DNA of 64,000 bases from contig NC_092705.1 of NCBI RefSeq assembly GCF_964275005.1, positions 17,763,385 through 17,827,384 of the forward strand, given 5' to 3'. This document shows positions 46,860 through 59,100 of the stretch, piece after piece. Within the stretch, counting starts at the first letter, position 1. The number at the start of each line of letters is the position of its first letter. Source of the stretch: Diadema setosum (lineage: Eukaryota; Echinodermata; Echinoidea; Diadematoida; Diadematidae). The notes beneath the pieces are model-generated. The model saw only the letters and a list, made by a program, of their open reading frames with translations. It made no database searches and was not told the origin of the DNA. A program made the position numbers and the translations under genes.

Positions 46860-47194
46860 TTGTGTGTATGTCTGCCTGTTATTGTTGATCTTTCTAGTGA
46901 GCTTCCAGACTTTTTATTTGCTTTCAACTGATGTTTTTCTTCTGAGGGGCCCCACATCCTAAAAGCTTTGTCTTCCTAGTGGGTCCCTCCATTTTTCGAA
47001 TTTTGCCTATTGTTTACTTACTTCTAATCACTTTAGTTTCATGATAATTCATAATTCTCGTAAGGTGCTACAATACGTAGTTTTACGCGCCTTATTTTCT
47101 GTTACCCAAAAAACGTGATGTCTATAATGGGATGTTCTTGTCGAAATGAAATAAAACAATGAATTGAATTGAATTGAATTGAATTGAATTGAAT
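46860..47194 (+). mobile_element. CR1-like LINE 3' UTR with (GAATT)n tail
   Basis: The segment ends ATGAAATAAAACAAT followed by (GAATT)n at 47161-47194. Upstream words match the repeat at 20.98-21.18 kb in the same order. No coding part is recognisable, so the copy is strongly 5' truncated. Confidence 0.65.
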
Positions 47195-49078
47195 AGTATG
47201 GATGTAACATTTAGGTAACCGCCATATCCCAGAATATCTTAGGGGTCCTTTACGTCCAAATCCATACTGATCCATTTTGATCCTAGTTCTTAGTTCCCCA
47301 TGTCCTTACCATGAGTTGCCGCAATCGGATCAGCTGAAGAGAGACATATTTCACAAAAGGGTTATATCGCCAGTTTTGCTGGTTGTCAAGGTCATGCTTC
47401 ATCCACTAATTCTGTCCGTATTCGAAATGTTAACGCATACTCTAATGTAGCAGCGGCTAAAATCGTGTATGAATAAAGTGTAAATGTATGTGTTTGAAAA
47501 TGGGGCTATACGACTTATTAGCTAGTATGAGTAAAAATCAGATTTCAAGGTATATTAAGTTGAAACAGCTGAGTAACAATAAGGAATAAAAACAGGCAAC
47601 GAAAAAAACCGCCCATACTTTGTAATATTGAATACCTGAACGCTCACCACGGCGGTGCTGATGGGAATTTGAATGCGTTGCACTTGCATTTTTAATTTGA
47701 AAGCCCTTCTTACACCCCTGTGTCAGAAACTTATGAAATCCCATGCTAATGAAATTAAATTGAATGAACCATACCTTTTTAAATGTCGATCTTGGTGTTC
47801 ATTCAAATTCACTTGAATTTGAATGACCACATCGTAAAATCGAATGCAAATCTGATGATATTGGAAGATCATACTAAAAATAATTATGGGATTTTTTTTG
47901 TGTAAAAGGGGATTGAATAGCTATAAAACATTGCTAAACACAGGGGTTGAATTCCTGAAATATCTGCTATTTCTAAAGCTTCTTCGTTCACCATTAGTTT
48001 ACTTTGAAATGTAGACACAGTTACCACCACCCACACCAGGATATAACGTCAGACGTTTACGTTTTATATTTCATCTATGCGCATACTTTTTGTCAAGGTA
48101 GCTTACATCCCGTACTTATGCGCAGTGCCTATAAAGATGTGCAAGTGATAACTTGATAACTTTTTACCCTTTCACCTTTTTCTATTTAGGATTCTGGCTA
48201 CAAGTAATCACGGGAAATTAACAAAAGTATAAACGGGGAATCCCTTTTTACGGAAGATTTGTTTGGTACTACTACTACATGTATATGGACCTCGTTTTGT
48301 TGCAAAAAAAAATGCGAAATATAAGCCAAAAAGGCTCACGGAAGTATTAAAATCTCAGAAAAGGCCCGACCGTAGTAGCTACGAAATCGATTATCGATAA
48401 TCGACAAAATCGGGCCAAGACATTGTATCAATCTTCGCGGTACAGTCAATCGCGTGCGTGATGCAGCTTGTTGTAAAATACGATTGATATGATCATTACG
48501 TAATATTCTTCTTACGTTGTACTGCATGGGAATTAGGGGCGTTCCAGGAATAAAAATCGTGTACTATCTTCCCTCTGTGATCTTAAAATGCTCCAAAACA
48601 GCACCATATCCTAGCAAAATGAAATCGCGTCAGCCAGGCAAGTTTATTGGTATACCATTCAATTTTATGTATTGCAAGCAAATTCCAAATGGTAGACGAT
48701 TAACTAATAGCCCTTTTTGCGCAATATGGTTTAGATTTAATTAAATCATCTTTGACCATAATATCACAAGGCAGATATATATTAGAAGCACAAAATAGTA
48801 TAAAGCATCTTCAGTCTATCGGACCCTCGGTGCTATGAACAGGACAGGTACGTGGTTACATGTGTCATGAGATTTTTCGTTTTATTTTTTTTTTTGTAGT
48901 CTCTGAGATTTTTGTAAATTCTTTATTCGAATTTGGTTCAATGCCACAAAATTCACATTAAAAAGAAAGATAACAGCACAAACCTTGTACACAAATATAT
49001 CAATCTTAAATCATGACTCATTAATTTGGCCAAAAAACGAAATCCAGATATGTTGTTGTTGTTTTTAGCACACATATA
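47195..49078. other. Intergenic; AATTTGAATG-rich patch
   Basis: A patch at about 47655-47865 contains GGGAATTTGAATGCG, GAATTTGAATGACC and CGAATGCAAATCTGATGA; the last is also in block B. A short self-complementary run ATCGATTATCGATAATCGA lies at about 48387. No gene is supported. Confidence 0.5.
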
Positions 49079-49111
49079 TTCTTTATTATTGGACAAATGA
49101 GCAAAGAATTT

Positions 49112-49188
49112 GGGATTCCATCGGGATTCGAACCCGAGACCTCCAGATTGCCAGCCCGGTGCTCTACCGACTGAGCTATAGAAAGCCC
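49112..49188 (-). ncRNA. tRNA-Ala-like sequence, probably a tRNA-derived SINE head
   Basis: On the minus strand the sequence has a good D-arm (AGCTCAGTCGGTAGAGCA), an anticodon arm whose loop CTGGCAA reads GGC, and a T-arm GGGTTCGAATCCC. The acceptor strands do not pair cleanly: the 5' side is GGGCTTT with three extra bases before the D-arm and the 3' side is GGAATCCC. A partial second copy with the same downstream sequence lies at 49437-49472, which argues for a dispersed repeat over a functional tRNA gene. Confidence 0.6.
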
Positions 49189-49408
49189 TAATTTAGTGTT
49201 CGTCCCAGAAACCCTAAATTCTCAATGCTCGGATGGTCAGAAGCTATAGCAGTGCGCCTTGTGTGTGACACCCACGCACGCACTTAAACCTGGCATAAAC
49301 CCGAAGGATAATTCAACGTGGGGATAAATGCGAGGGATCACCGAAGTGATGCAGCTTTTTGAGTATGTAACAAACGTAAACAGAGAAAAAGTGACCAGAA
49401 ATTAATAT

Positions 49409-49472
49409 AATTTATTGCAAAAATGAGCAAAGAAAATGGGATTCCATCGGGATTCGAACCCAAGACCTCCGC
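49409..49472 (-). repeat. Second, truncated copy of the tRNA-derived repeat
   Basis: Matches 49079-49146: ATGAGCAAAGAA, then TGGGATTCCATCGGGATTCG and AACCC.AGACCTCC. The D-arm half is missing; the sequence diverges about 40 bp before the Harbinger element begins. Confidence 0.75.
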
Positions 49473-49510
49473 AAAGTAGACGCAAACGGAGGCACAATAG
49501 TTTGCTTTAA

Positions 49511-51612
49511 GGCCCCCTCACACCTGAGCGAATTGCCTGAAGTATGACTTGCTATGGCTGGCGAAAGGCATTTTTTGAAAAATCGTTTTCAATGGTAATT
49601 GATAGTAAATCGTATTTACCCTTCGTGTTTGGGTTCGTACACCTTCTGAACTAACAGTTGCGATTATTCAAATTCGCACGGGAGTTTTGAACATGTTTAA
49701 AATTTCCCAACGAATTGAAAAAATCGTCCGTCATTTGCTCGAATTTGCATCACTTGTTTAGTCTGCAGTAATCGTTCGTTTATCGTTCGTGTGCTATTGT
49801 CACGCATAGTCCCTCACCGCGCTTTTGCCAAGGTGGACCGATCTAGAAAGAACCCTAAACGAAGCAACACGTTGACTAAATATGACTTGCGCATAGAAAC
49901 GAGGATACTATGACAAACGTATTTTCGCTTGCCATCTTCTATGCGAAGGGAAACCAAGATTGACTTTTACTAAATTTGAATAGCGATGCATACACGAAGG
50001 CAAGTCTAAGAGATACTATGACAAACTATGGATTGCGAAGTGATACGAATACGAGCGAATGACCTGACGAAAAAAATTGGCGAATGCTGAGCTGCTCTCT
50101 GTGACCAGCCACTCACCACGCTACTCAAAGTTTCAAAGTTTCTTCAGAAAAATGGAAGATGCAGCCCGCCTCAGAGTCCAGTATTTACTGGCAATGGCTA
50201 AGAATGAAGTTATACATCAGCAGCTGAACCTACACCAGTTCATCAGAGGCCGCTTCAGATGGAGACGAGGCTTCAGACGGCGTCGTATCTGGAGAAGGAC
50301 GAGGCTGAACTCTGCCAGAAGAAGGGCTTTTGGAATCTACGACCAGCTGTTCGTTGAGCTCCGAAGAGAAGACCCTTCGACTTTCAAGAAACTTCTCTGC
50401 ATGCCCCCTGAACTCTACGATGAAATCCTGGAGAGGGTCAGAGGAAGAATCAGGAGGCAGTACACCTGGTACAGGGAGCCGCTGGAAGAAGGTCTCAAGT
50501 TGGCAGCTACTCTCCGTCATCTTGTGTCTGGCACCAAGTACTCCGACATGCAGTATGGGTGGAGGGTGCCTGAAAACGCCCTATCTGTTGTGGTCAGGGG
50601 AGTGTCAGGCCATATGTGACGAGTATGCAGATGAAGTCATGACAGCCCCTTCAACCCCTGATGGATGGAGACAACTTGCTGGTGGATTCTACAAGCGGTG
50701 GAATTTTCCCCACTGTATGGCAGCTATTGATGGCAAGCATGTGGCCATCAGAAAGCCTCCTCTGTCTGGCTCGCTATATTACAACTGTTGGCTATAGTGG
50801 ACAGTGAATACAAATTTGTCTGGTGCGATGTTGGTGGTAGGTATGATACAATAGGGGAAAGGGGGTAGGTCGAGTCAATTTAGGGTTACGTCAGATTTGT
50901 TATCACCTCACCTCCATTGTTACTGTTTCAATATTTATTTCTTGCTAAAATGATAGCAATTGGGGCAATTCATCTCAGTTTTTGCTTGATACCCTTTTTC
51001 TTCTTTAAAAACGTGCTTTAAGAATAATTAATAATGTTGGATATTTATTTCACACAAATGATCTTTTGTGTAGAAGCAAAAATCTGAAATTGATTGATTT
51101 GTTTCATTATAATGTTGGTATTTTTAATGACTGTGGTTGTGAGCATTCCGAGGTTGTGGATTTCTTCTCGGTTGATGCAGTCTTTCGTGCGTTCCCTCTG
51201 CCTTTGCCTCTTCCTTTCATGTTGCGTGGATGATTTCTCTGGCCGCACTGAAATCTGGACGGACCTGGTCGCTTTTATACTCCCCGAGGAACGCACACAC
51301 ACATACGAGAACGCATGATCTATTCTTTCTTCTTCGTTTCCAATCGCACGCCATATCAAACCATTGCTCATTATTCGTTCGTCTTATCGGGTCATATCAA
51401 CCCTTCACTCGTCTTCGGCCGCAAATCACTCAAAGAAGTGAACCGAAAAATCGTTATCCTTCGCTTACCGTTCGTTAATCATATTTGACTGTAGTTTATA
51501 ATCGGATGATTTGAAGGCAATTTTATTTGAAATCGTTGAATTCGCGTGCACTTTGTACGTTTTTCCCATTCGTCCCCCTTCTTCCCCTACATTCGCTCAG
51601 GTGTGAGGGGGC
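49511..51612 (+). mobile_element. PIF/Harbinger-type DNA transposon, ~2.1 kb
   Basis: The left end GGCCCCCTCACACCTGAGCG then AAT (49511-49533) is matched by the inverse right end ATTCGCTCAGGTGTGAGGGG then GC (51591-51612), 22 of 23 positions. Between them lies a broken Harbinger transposase (50077-50850). The usual second gene (Myb/SANT-like) is not recognised and the 3' half of the transposase is absent, so the copy is internally deleted. A 3-bp TWA target duplication expected for the family is not clear. Confidence 0.85.
50077..50850 (+). pseudogene. Harbinger transposase remnant (DDE nuclease), broken
   Basis: The first part (50077-50600) encodes an Arg-rich N-terminus and FKKLLCMPPELYDEILERVR, then LEEGLKLAATLRHLVSGTKY, the typical helical region before the Harbinger nuclease. 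The frame then shifts, and 50587-50790 gives RWNFPHCMAAIDGKHVAIRK with PPLSGSLYYN, the block with the first catalytic Asp (AIDGKH). After this about ten family residues (usual YKGFHSIVLL) are missing, a stop follows in that frame, and AIVDSEYKFVWCDVGG (second Asp) resumes near 50792. The last catalytic residue region is not present. The start is uncertain: an ATG at 50152 is an alternative to the one at 50077. Confidence 0.88.
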
Positions 51613-52400
51613 TTTTAGGCAATTGGGCACATTCCATCACTTGTTTCTTGAAATTTACATGTGTATACATTTTTTTCTTTTTTTCTTTCTGAAAACCAAA
51701 CAATTAAAAACGGGAAAAGCATCAGAAAAATAAAATCAGAAACTAAATTCAGTTTAGCAAATTAAAAACACACACACTCACACCGGGCTCCATTAAGTGT
51801 ATAGGCGCAGACGAATTTCCGAATTTCCGCGCTCGAAACAATCAAACTACTTGCCCATATCACAAGCATGCCCACATAAATTATACACATATACATCCAC
51901 ACATTGGATATCCCAGTACTTTGATTGCAGAAGAAACAAAGATCATCCGTATAAAGCAAACCCAATTTCAACAAAAAGAACTTTCGTGTATATAGAGTGC
52001 CCCATGAAAAAGTTTAAATTGAAATTCCCTCAACTTTGGGATAAGAAGAGTTGTAACTCTGGGTTGGAGAAAGATATCCTGGGTTACTTTTGGTGAGAAG
52101 GAGAAAATACTCTGTCCATCTTGTACTTCCAATGTATGCACGTAACTGCTGTAAATCAGTAACAGAATACACATAAATTTTTTTTCGAAGGTATAATCAC
52201 CATTCTTAACTGCTAACTGAGATATCATCTTGAATCCGAACACGCACACACACACGCACACACACCCAATCTCCCCTAATGTATCGTACTGGCAGCTTTC
52301 CTGAGATGAGGTTACAAGGGGTGTATGTCTTGAGACAGGGGAGATTAATGAGAGCTCATGCATCTGAGATGTATATTACGGGTGCATGTATAGATCAGTG
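51613..52400. other. Intergenic, no gene recognised
   Basis: Contains a CA-rich stretch near 52240-52263. Open frames on both strands show no family motif. Confidence 0.45.
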
Positions 52401-52410
52401 TTCCGGATTC

Positions 52411-52722
52411 TAGGGGGAAGTGAAGGGGTCCACTGCAGGAAAAACCTACTCAAGCAAGCAAAATTACTGTTCAAAGGGTTATAGGCCTGACATAGCTGGT
52501 GCTTTCAAAGAGAGGGAGCGAAGCATCTACGTCCCCTATAATACTGATATGATTGCTAATAATCCTGGTGACTGCATGGGATCATTAGAGTATTATGAGA
52601 ATGGCAGCTTGATGTGCAAAATGACCACATTATGTGACGTGTCTGAGGTTTGCTGCATCACACCATGCAGGATTTCAGACTGGTTTCCATCATACCAGCA
52701 CAGTTATCAAACCTTACCATAA
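52411..52722 (+). CDS. Unassigned Cys-rich open frame, possible exon
   Basis: A 101-codon frame starts at ATG 52420, just after GATTCTAG, and ends in TAA at 52722. It contains GKTYSSKQNYCSKGYRP, then NNPGDCMGSLEYYENGSLMC and TLCDVSEVCCITPC. The density of Cys and an NGS sequon suggest an extracellular module or a retained piece of a larger protein. I recognise no family, and codon composition is not decisive. It could equally be chance. Confidence 0.3.
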
Positions 52723-55150
52723 AGAGGTAGTCACGGACTCAGGCAGATCAAGTGTAAAACTAGTCGTATCAGGACGAGTGCATTATCATTACGAGATCCC
52801 ATAAGGACACTAAACTCAGTGTCAGACCACTTCTTTCAACTTTATGCGTTTCATATCTTATATGCACTGTCAACGGTTATTTTTTTCTTTGTAATCAAAT
52901 ATACATACGTGTAATCATGTAATCAAATCCACTTACCGTGTATTTCATTACCCTCAAAAAATTCAAGATGTTGTTTTATAGTATGACAGCATTAAGGACT
53001 ATATTCTTCACACCTTATACATCAAAATTAAGTTTTATGCGATACCTCTCTTTGTCGATATTTTTTTCATTACGCAACCAAATGGAATATGGTAACAAAA
53101 GCAACTTTGTATGAATTTGTTTAAAGTTTTGTTTATCTCCAGATCATATAGATATTCACATGTTTATGCAGATAATTGAACTACTTGCATTCACATTACA
53201 TTGTGTCTATGATTGTCCATGATAATTATATATTCATTTTTCGTTGGAAATTTAATCAAAGTAAACAAAATGACATTAGAATTATGAACATCACTAAATT
53301 CTATGACAGTATGATCATAATCATCATCTGTCTGAATTAATAATTTGAACATCTATCAATACAGTAGAGTATCGTACTGTACAGTACTTAATTGCATTGT
53401 AAGACTGTTTCAAAGGCTTGTGTATAGGTAAAACTGCAGCATACTTCAAAGCATGTATTAATCACAATTGCAGTTTTATTCAACTCAGTGCCCCCCCCCC
53501 CCCCCCCCCCATTTATGACTGAGTCTAGGATGTGGCTATACTGTATGGGTTTGGCAACAGTAGTCCATATTGTTGAATAATAATGTTGAAGATTGCATTA
53601 GTATCAGTTTTTTTCAAGCTTCAACAAATCACTCTTAGAATTTCAAGTCAACGGATCACTCTTAGAAATTCAAGTCTGAATGTATTTAGATTGTATTATG
53701 CCTTCCCAACAGCGACAAAGCAAGGAGCTACTACAGACATGTGTCTGTAGTAGCTCCTTGGACAAAGTACGTTAGTTTAAGCATGAACACACACCATACC
53801 AACATAAGCCAACTTTAACTGAGCACTACGGGGCCTTGGTATTAGGTAGTTGCTGTTTCTGTTGCTGTTGCTGTTGCTGTACACCCTGCCTGTTTTAACC
53901 TCCGGAATTCGAGTTCTTTTCAAATTCAGTGGTAAGGCATTTGCTCTGGCGACGATGACTCCGGTATTATTTCTCCAAGGACTGAGGGTTATGTCAAGGG
54001 TACGTAGGGTCTTTGGTTTAGTTTGATGTAAGGATTAGGATAAGGGTTTGGGTTATATTCGTGTGTAGAATGTAAGTCTGGCTTAGCGTGTTGATATTTT
54101 ATGGGAGCAAGTGTCGTGGGAGCAAATTCTTCTTCAAGACCACTGTTTGCCAGGTAAATAGGTACATAGCTACACGGACTACACTCCGTTAAGTATCGCA
54201 CACCATAAAAGTATAGATTTTTCTGATATTTTTCTGAACTCAACAACAACAACAACAACGAATTTCTCAGTACATAATATTTGCATGTAATGTTGAAATT
54301 TGTTCCAATGCCCGAATAATGAATATTTTACTGCACTTATAAAACAAAAGTAACTTGTCTTTCGAAGCGAATCCTAGAAGACTGTAATCATAATGTTTTG
54401 TTTTCATTCTTCAAGTGTTGCAGTCATTTTTCAGCGATATTCGATATCTTTCCACATAGAAGTTATATAAATATACAGGTATTTTTGACGCCAACAGTAC
54501 AACTGTTTTTTTTTTTCAGTCGATACTATACTATAGTCACAGTTCAGCCTCAAGTGCGGTAACAATGATCATGTTCAAGTTTGAAATAGACACACTTCAA
54601 GTGCCTTCAACGGTTAATCTTTTTTCTTCAATATTGTTTGAATTGCTTTAACGTTTAAGAATTTGATCTCGATATTGCTTCGACATAAATAATGCACGAA
54701 CATCGGTAGGTAATACTTTATACATGCATATACACTGAAATAGTGTTGTCTCCGCTTTGTCATAATGCACATTAATGTGTGTCTATGTGCGTTCGTGTGT
54801 TCGTGTGTGTGTGTGTGTGTGTGTGTTTGTACATCAATGTTTCATACGTAAACCAGGCTCTGAATTGTGTGGAATACAATGTACATGGTTTTGCATAATT
54901 AGTTGGGATCATTTCGTTGCTCACTATAATCTTGCAGAATAGTCCCTGTTAGTGCAGACAATGATCAAGAGAAATGAGGGGGTTTTGTGGGGGGTTTTCT
55001 CAAACTGATGGACTTAATTTAAAATCATTATTCAGAATCATGCAAAGGTCAATACAAGCAGAAAATAATAGCAATCGTAATTCAATCTACATCAAATGAA
55101 AGTTCTGTATGTAACTGATTTTTATCATCGATTGGCAGTATCATTACAAT
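52723..55150. other. Intergenic with simple repeats and a short hairpin
   Basis: Holds a C-run at about 53491-53510, a perfect hairpin at 53721-53760, short (CTGTTG)n near 53855-53880, an (AAC)n at 54241-54258, and (TG)n at about 54803-54826. No gene is recognised. Confidence 0.5.
53721..53760. repeat. Perfect 18-bp hairpin with 4-nt loop
   Basis: Arm CAAGGAGCTACTACAGAC (53721-53738), loop ATGT, and its exact inverse at 53743-53760. The arms are not part of a larger inverted repeat. Confidence 0.93.
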
Positions 55151-55156
55151 GTAACA

Positions 55157-55525
55157 GAAGCGCATATTCGAATTCTTTTACAATAAATGATGCAGTAAAA
55201 CGCTGATTTCTGTATTCTTCCATGAGATATACCTTATAAATTGCGTTTTCCATAAAAATGACAATTAAATTAATAAACAAAGAATCGTTCTTACAAATGT
55301 TATATCCGATTACTATAATTTTCTCATCTAAAATAGTATTTTCTCTCGTATATTAAAAAATGAGGTCACTGATCCTTGCCAAGATGTTTCTTATTTTCGG
55401 ACAATTCAACAAATAATGCAATAAAGATTCATTTTCACTACACAAATTATTTGCACTATGCATTTGTTATTTTCCATTTCAGTCAATTATCTTTAATTTT
55501 TTTATCACTCAGTTCTGGCTCAGGT
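55157..55525. repeat. Duplicate of the 3' part of the L1/Tx1-like LINE (copy 1)
   Basis: The segment starts CAGAAGCGCATATTCG and ends TTCTGGCTCAGGTGAGG. It matches 56204-56573 with few differences. Copy 2 continues into the rest of the LINE, so copy 1 is a partial, directly repeated piece about 1.05 kb away. Confidence 0.9.
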
Positions 55526-56159
55526 GAGGATTTAGTTTTTAACGTTTTGCGAGATATTCATAAACCACTCTATGAGATGTCAAAGAGCATGCAATTGTAA
55601 GGGGAATCAAACGTTTGTTTTTTTTTTTTTTTAAATTGGTTTTGAAATGGCTGAGATATCCAAAAACAATGTGAAACAAAGAGATCCTAATAAAAGACGT
55701 GGCCTGTCGCCTTTTATTATTATCACTTTTTGATATCTCAGCCATTTGAAAAACAATTTTCATCAAATAAACGTTGAATAGTTCTTAAAATTACATGCTC
55801 TTTCATATTTCATAAGAGATTTTTCATTATCTCACTTAGGAATGTTATAAATCTGAATCCTCGCCTCAATCTTTACTTTACACTCCAAGTTAAACTGTTT
55901 TATCTTACTGAATTTCAATTGAAATACACCCAATCAAATGTATAATATGGCAGGTCGAGTTTATGTTGCGAAATGATGAACACATTGGGTTCTGAAACCT
56001 TCAATTCTTTTAAAACAGTATAATACGTTTTGGGTTTTTTTTTTTTTGCCGAGGATATCAACAACAACAACAACAAAACTTTTCTTTTTGACACTTCAAA
56101 CATCTGTTGACTAATCACGTCATGATTGTTTTATTTTTTTTTTATTTAATAATACATAA

Positions 56160-59100
56160 TTTATGCAACCAAAAATAAGGGAAGGAGTGCTTCGGTTTCT
56201 GATACAGAAGCGCATATTCGAATTCTTTTACAATAAATGATGCAGTAAAACGCTGATTTCTGTATTCTTCCATGAGATATACCTTATAAATTGCGTTTTC
56301 CATAAAAATGACTATTGAATTAACAAACAAAGAATCGTCCTTACAAATGTCATACCCGATTACTACAATTTTCTCATCTAAAATAGTATTTTCTCTTGTA
56401 TATTAAAAAATGAGGTCACTGATCCTTGCCAAGATGTTTCTTATTTTCGGACAATACAACAAATAATGCATTAAAGATTCATTTTCACTACACAATTTAC
56501 ACTATGCATTTGTTATTTTCCATTTCAGTAAATTATCTTTAATTTTTTTATCACTCAGTTCTGGCTGAGGTGAGGCAAGAAACAAGCAAATTTTTAGACT
56601 GTGAACTATTATTAACGTGGGCTTGATCAACCCAAGATCCATGCACAAGTACATCAGACACTTATTTATACCATTATTACTCCAATTTTGAAAATAAGGT
56701 ATTTTTTCCAAATTTGATATTACTGTTAAGCCATAAGAATTCTTTGCCAATATTTCTAAGCCGCAACGAGTCCATATATCCTATTTCTGCCCAATAAGTC
56801 AATAAATCAATAGAGAATGATGGAATTTCATCTTTCTTACATAAACAAAACATATCTTTTGAGTCACAATTATCACAAAACATGTGGGAGGTGTTGCAAC
56901 TTTTTGAAGCCAATAATTACTAGTGTTTTTCCAGGGGCGAGGATAATTTTCACAAATCTGGGTAACCATGACGATCTGAGTGCTTTTACATTTGACTCAA
57001 TGTCTACCATACCAAGACCCCCAGCTTTTGGAGTGTTAATTACTACACCTCTCTTTACTTTTTTTCTCTTTTGAATGTTCCAGAGAAATGCGAATAAACC
57101 CTTATTAATATCATTCATCATGATTATGCATTTGGAGGAATCGTAAAAACTGTCGCAATATAAATTATTTGCGACATTGATAATGAAATAATTTAGCTCA
57201 CCATAATATGTTAAATTTCTAACTATCCACATATTAATCATTCGTTTCATTTTTTCAGTCTTCCTGAACCAATTCAAATATTCAAAATTTTCACCATGAA
57301 TATTCCAAAACACTCCAAAATACTTGACAGGTTCCTCAGACCATTGTAAATCATCAACACACTCATTGCAGTTTAATGTAAACATATATTCTGTGTTTTC
57401 ACAAAATTAAATTTTGGACCTACATATATACCAAAAGCTTCAATGTCTTTCATTGCTTCATTTCCCGATTGGATAGAATCAACAAAATGCGTTGTATTGT
57501 ATGTCAATTGGGATATTTTGATTTCTGTTAGATTTGACTGCTCACATTGAGAAATACTTATACCTTTAATTTTATCATTATTTCGTACCTTCATTGCAAA
57601 TATTTCATTAAGTAAAAGGAACAGCAATGCAGAAAGAGGACAGCTCTGACGAACCCCTTCATTAATTGGAAACGTCCTAGATAAACAACCTTTGTTCAAA
57701 ACTTTACAATATACATTTTAAGTAATTCTGATCCACTCAATAAAAAAGAAATACCAGAATTGTAGGGTTTCAAAACTTCAAGCAAAAATCATGATGGACA
57801 ATATCAAAAGTTTTCTTGAAATCAAGAAATATAGAAATACTTGGTAAATTTGTCTGTGGGCAATAGCCTGACTAACCCTGTACAAGTCTTATATTTTCTA
57901 ACACTGATCTTTTCTTTATGATATTCATTTAATCATAAAAATAGTTTTGGAATTACATTTTGTTAACGTTTTGTTAATGCCCATGTAGCTTTTTGTAATC
58001 AATATTTAACCAAGATATTGGGCGCCAATTATCCAGATTTCGTTTGTCACACTTTTCAAACAACAATCTTAATATAGAACGTATTTGGCTATCAGACAGT
58101 GTACCATTTCTATACACTTCATTCAAACTTTGTAAAAACATATGTTTAATATAAACCCCAAAAGTCTTATAAAATTCAGTACTTAAGCCATCATTGCCGG
58201 GGAATTTCTTGTTCATTAACATCAAGGCTTGAAAATATTCCCTTTATGTAAGAATTCCCTCACAACTTAAATATCCACACTACCATTTTCTTCCAAAGTA
58301 ACGAAATTCAATTTTTGCAAATATTCAGCAAAATTTGGCAATTGGTCTGAATAGTATACTTTGCTGTATTATAGATAAATCTCTTCTAGAATACATTCCT
58401 CATCAACAATAAGTTTGCTTTTCTTCAAAACAGCTTAAATCTCCTTTCTCCTAGCATTCTGCGTTTACAACTTCAGAAAACATTTCAAAGATTTTTCTCT
58501 TCTTCGATCTGTTTTCTCTGGATCCAACAAAAATACCCCTACACTTATCTTCATATAATTTTTCTAATTTTATTTCAATTCTCTTAATTCTTGTATATTT
58601 ATCTCTGTAGGGTCTTCATCAACTTTGTTTTCAGTCATATTGAAATCTTGCAAAAATATTGATTTTTTTTCTTTTATTTTGCTTCTTTTTTTTTGTGGAA
58701 ATTCATTTATTTTCAGATCTCCCATTTCATCTGCGAATCAAAATTTTGACATGTTTGATATTCAAAGCGCATCTTAGCAACCTTACTTATTATACTTTCC
58801 CTGTACGTTTATCTGACAAAAGGGAAGTATTTAATTTCTAATAACCTCTTCCCCGTTATGTATCATGAATTTTGATTTTTAATAAAATGGCAGTATGATC
58901 ACAACGAACAGATGGTCTGATATCAGTATTCTGAACAACGCATTGTAAAGATGATGAAATACACTGTAAGCCAATAATGTAATCCTGAAAACAGACCGAG
59001 TAATAACTGACGCAATGTAAATTGTTTCTTTATTGAATGAACCAATCGCCAAATGTCTACAAGATCCAGTGTATTAATGAATTTTAAAGACTATTTTGGG

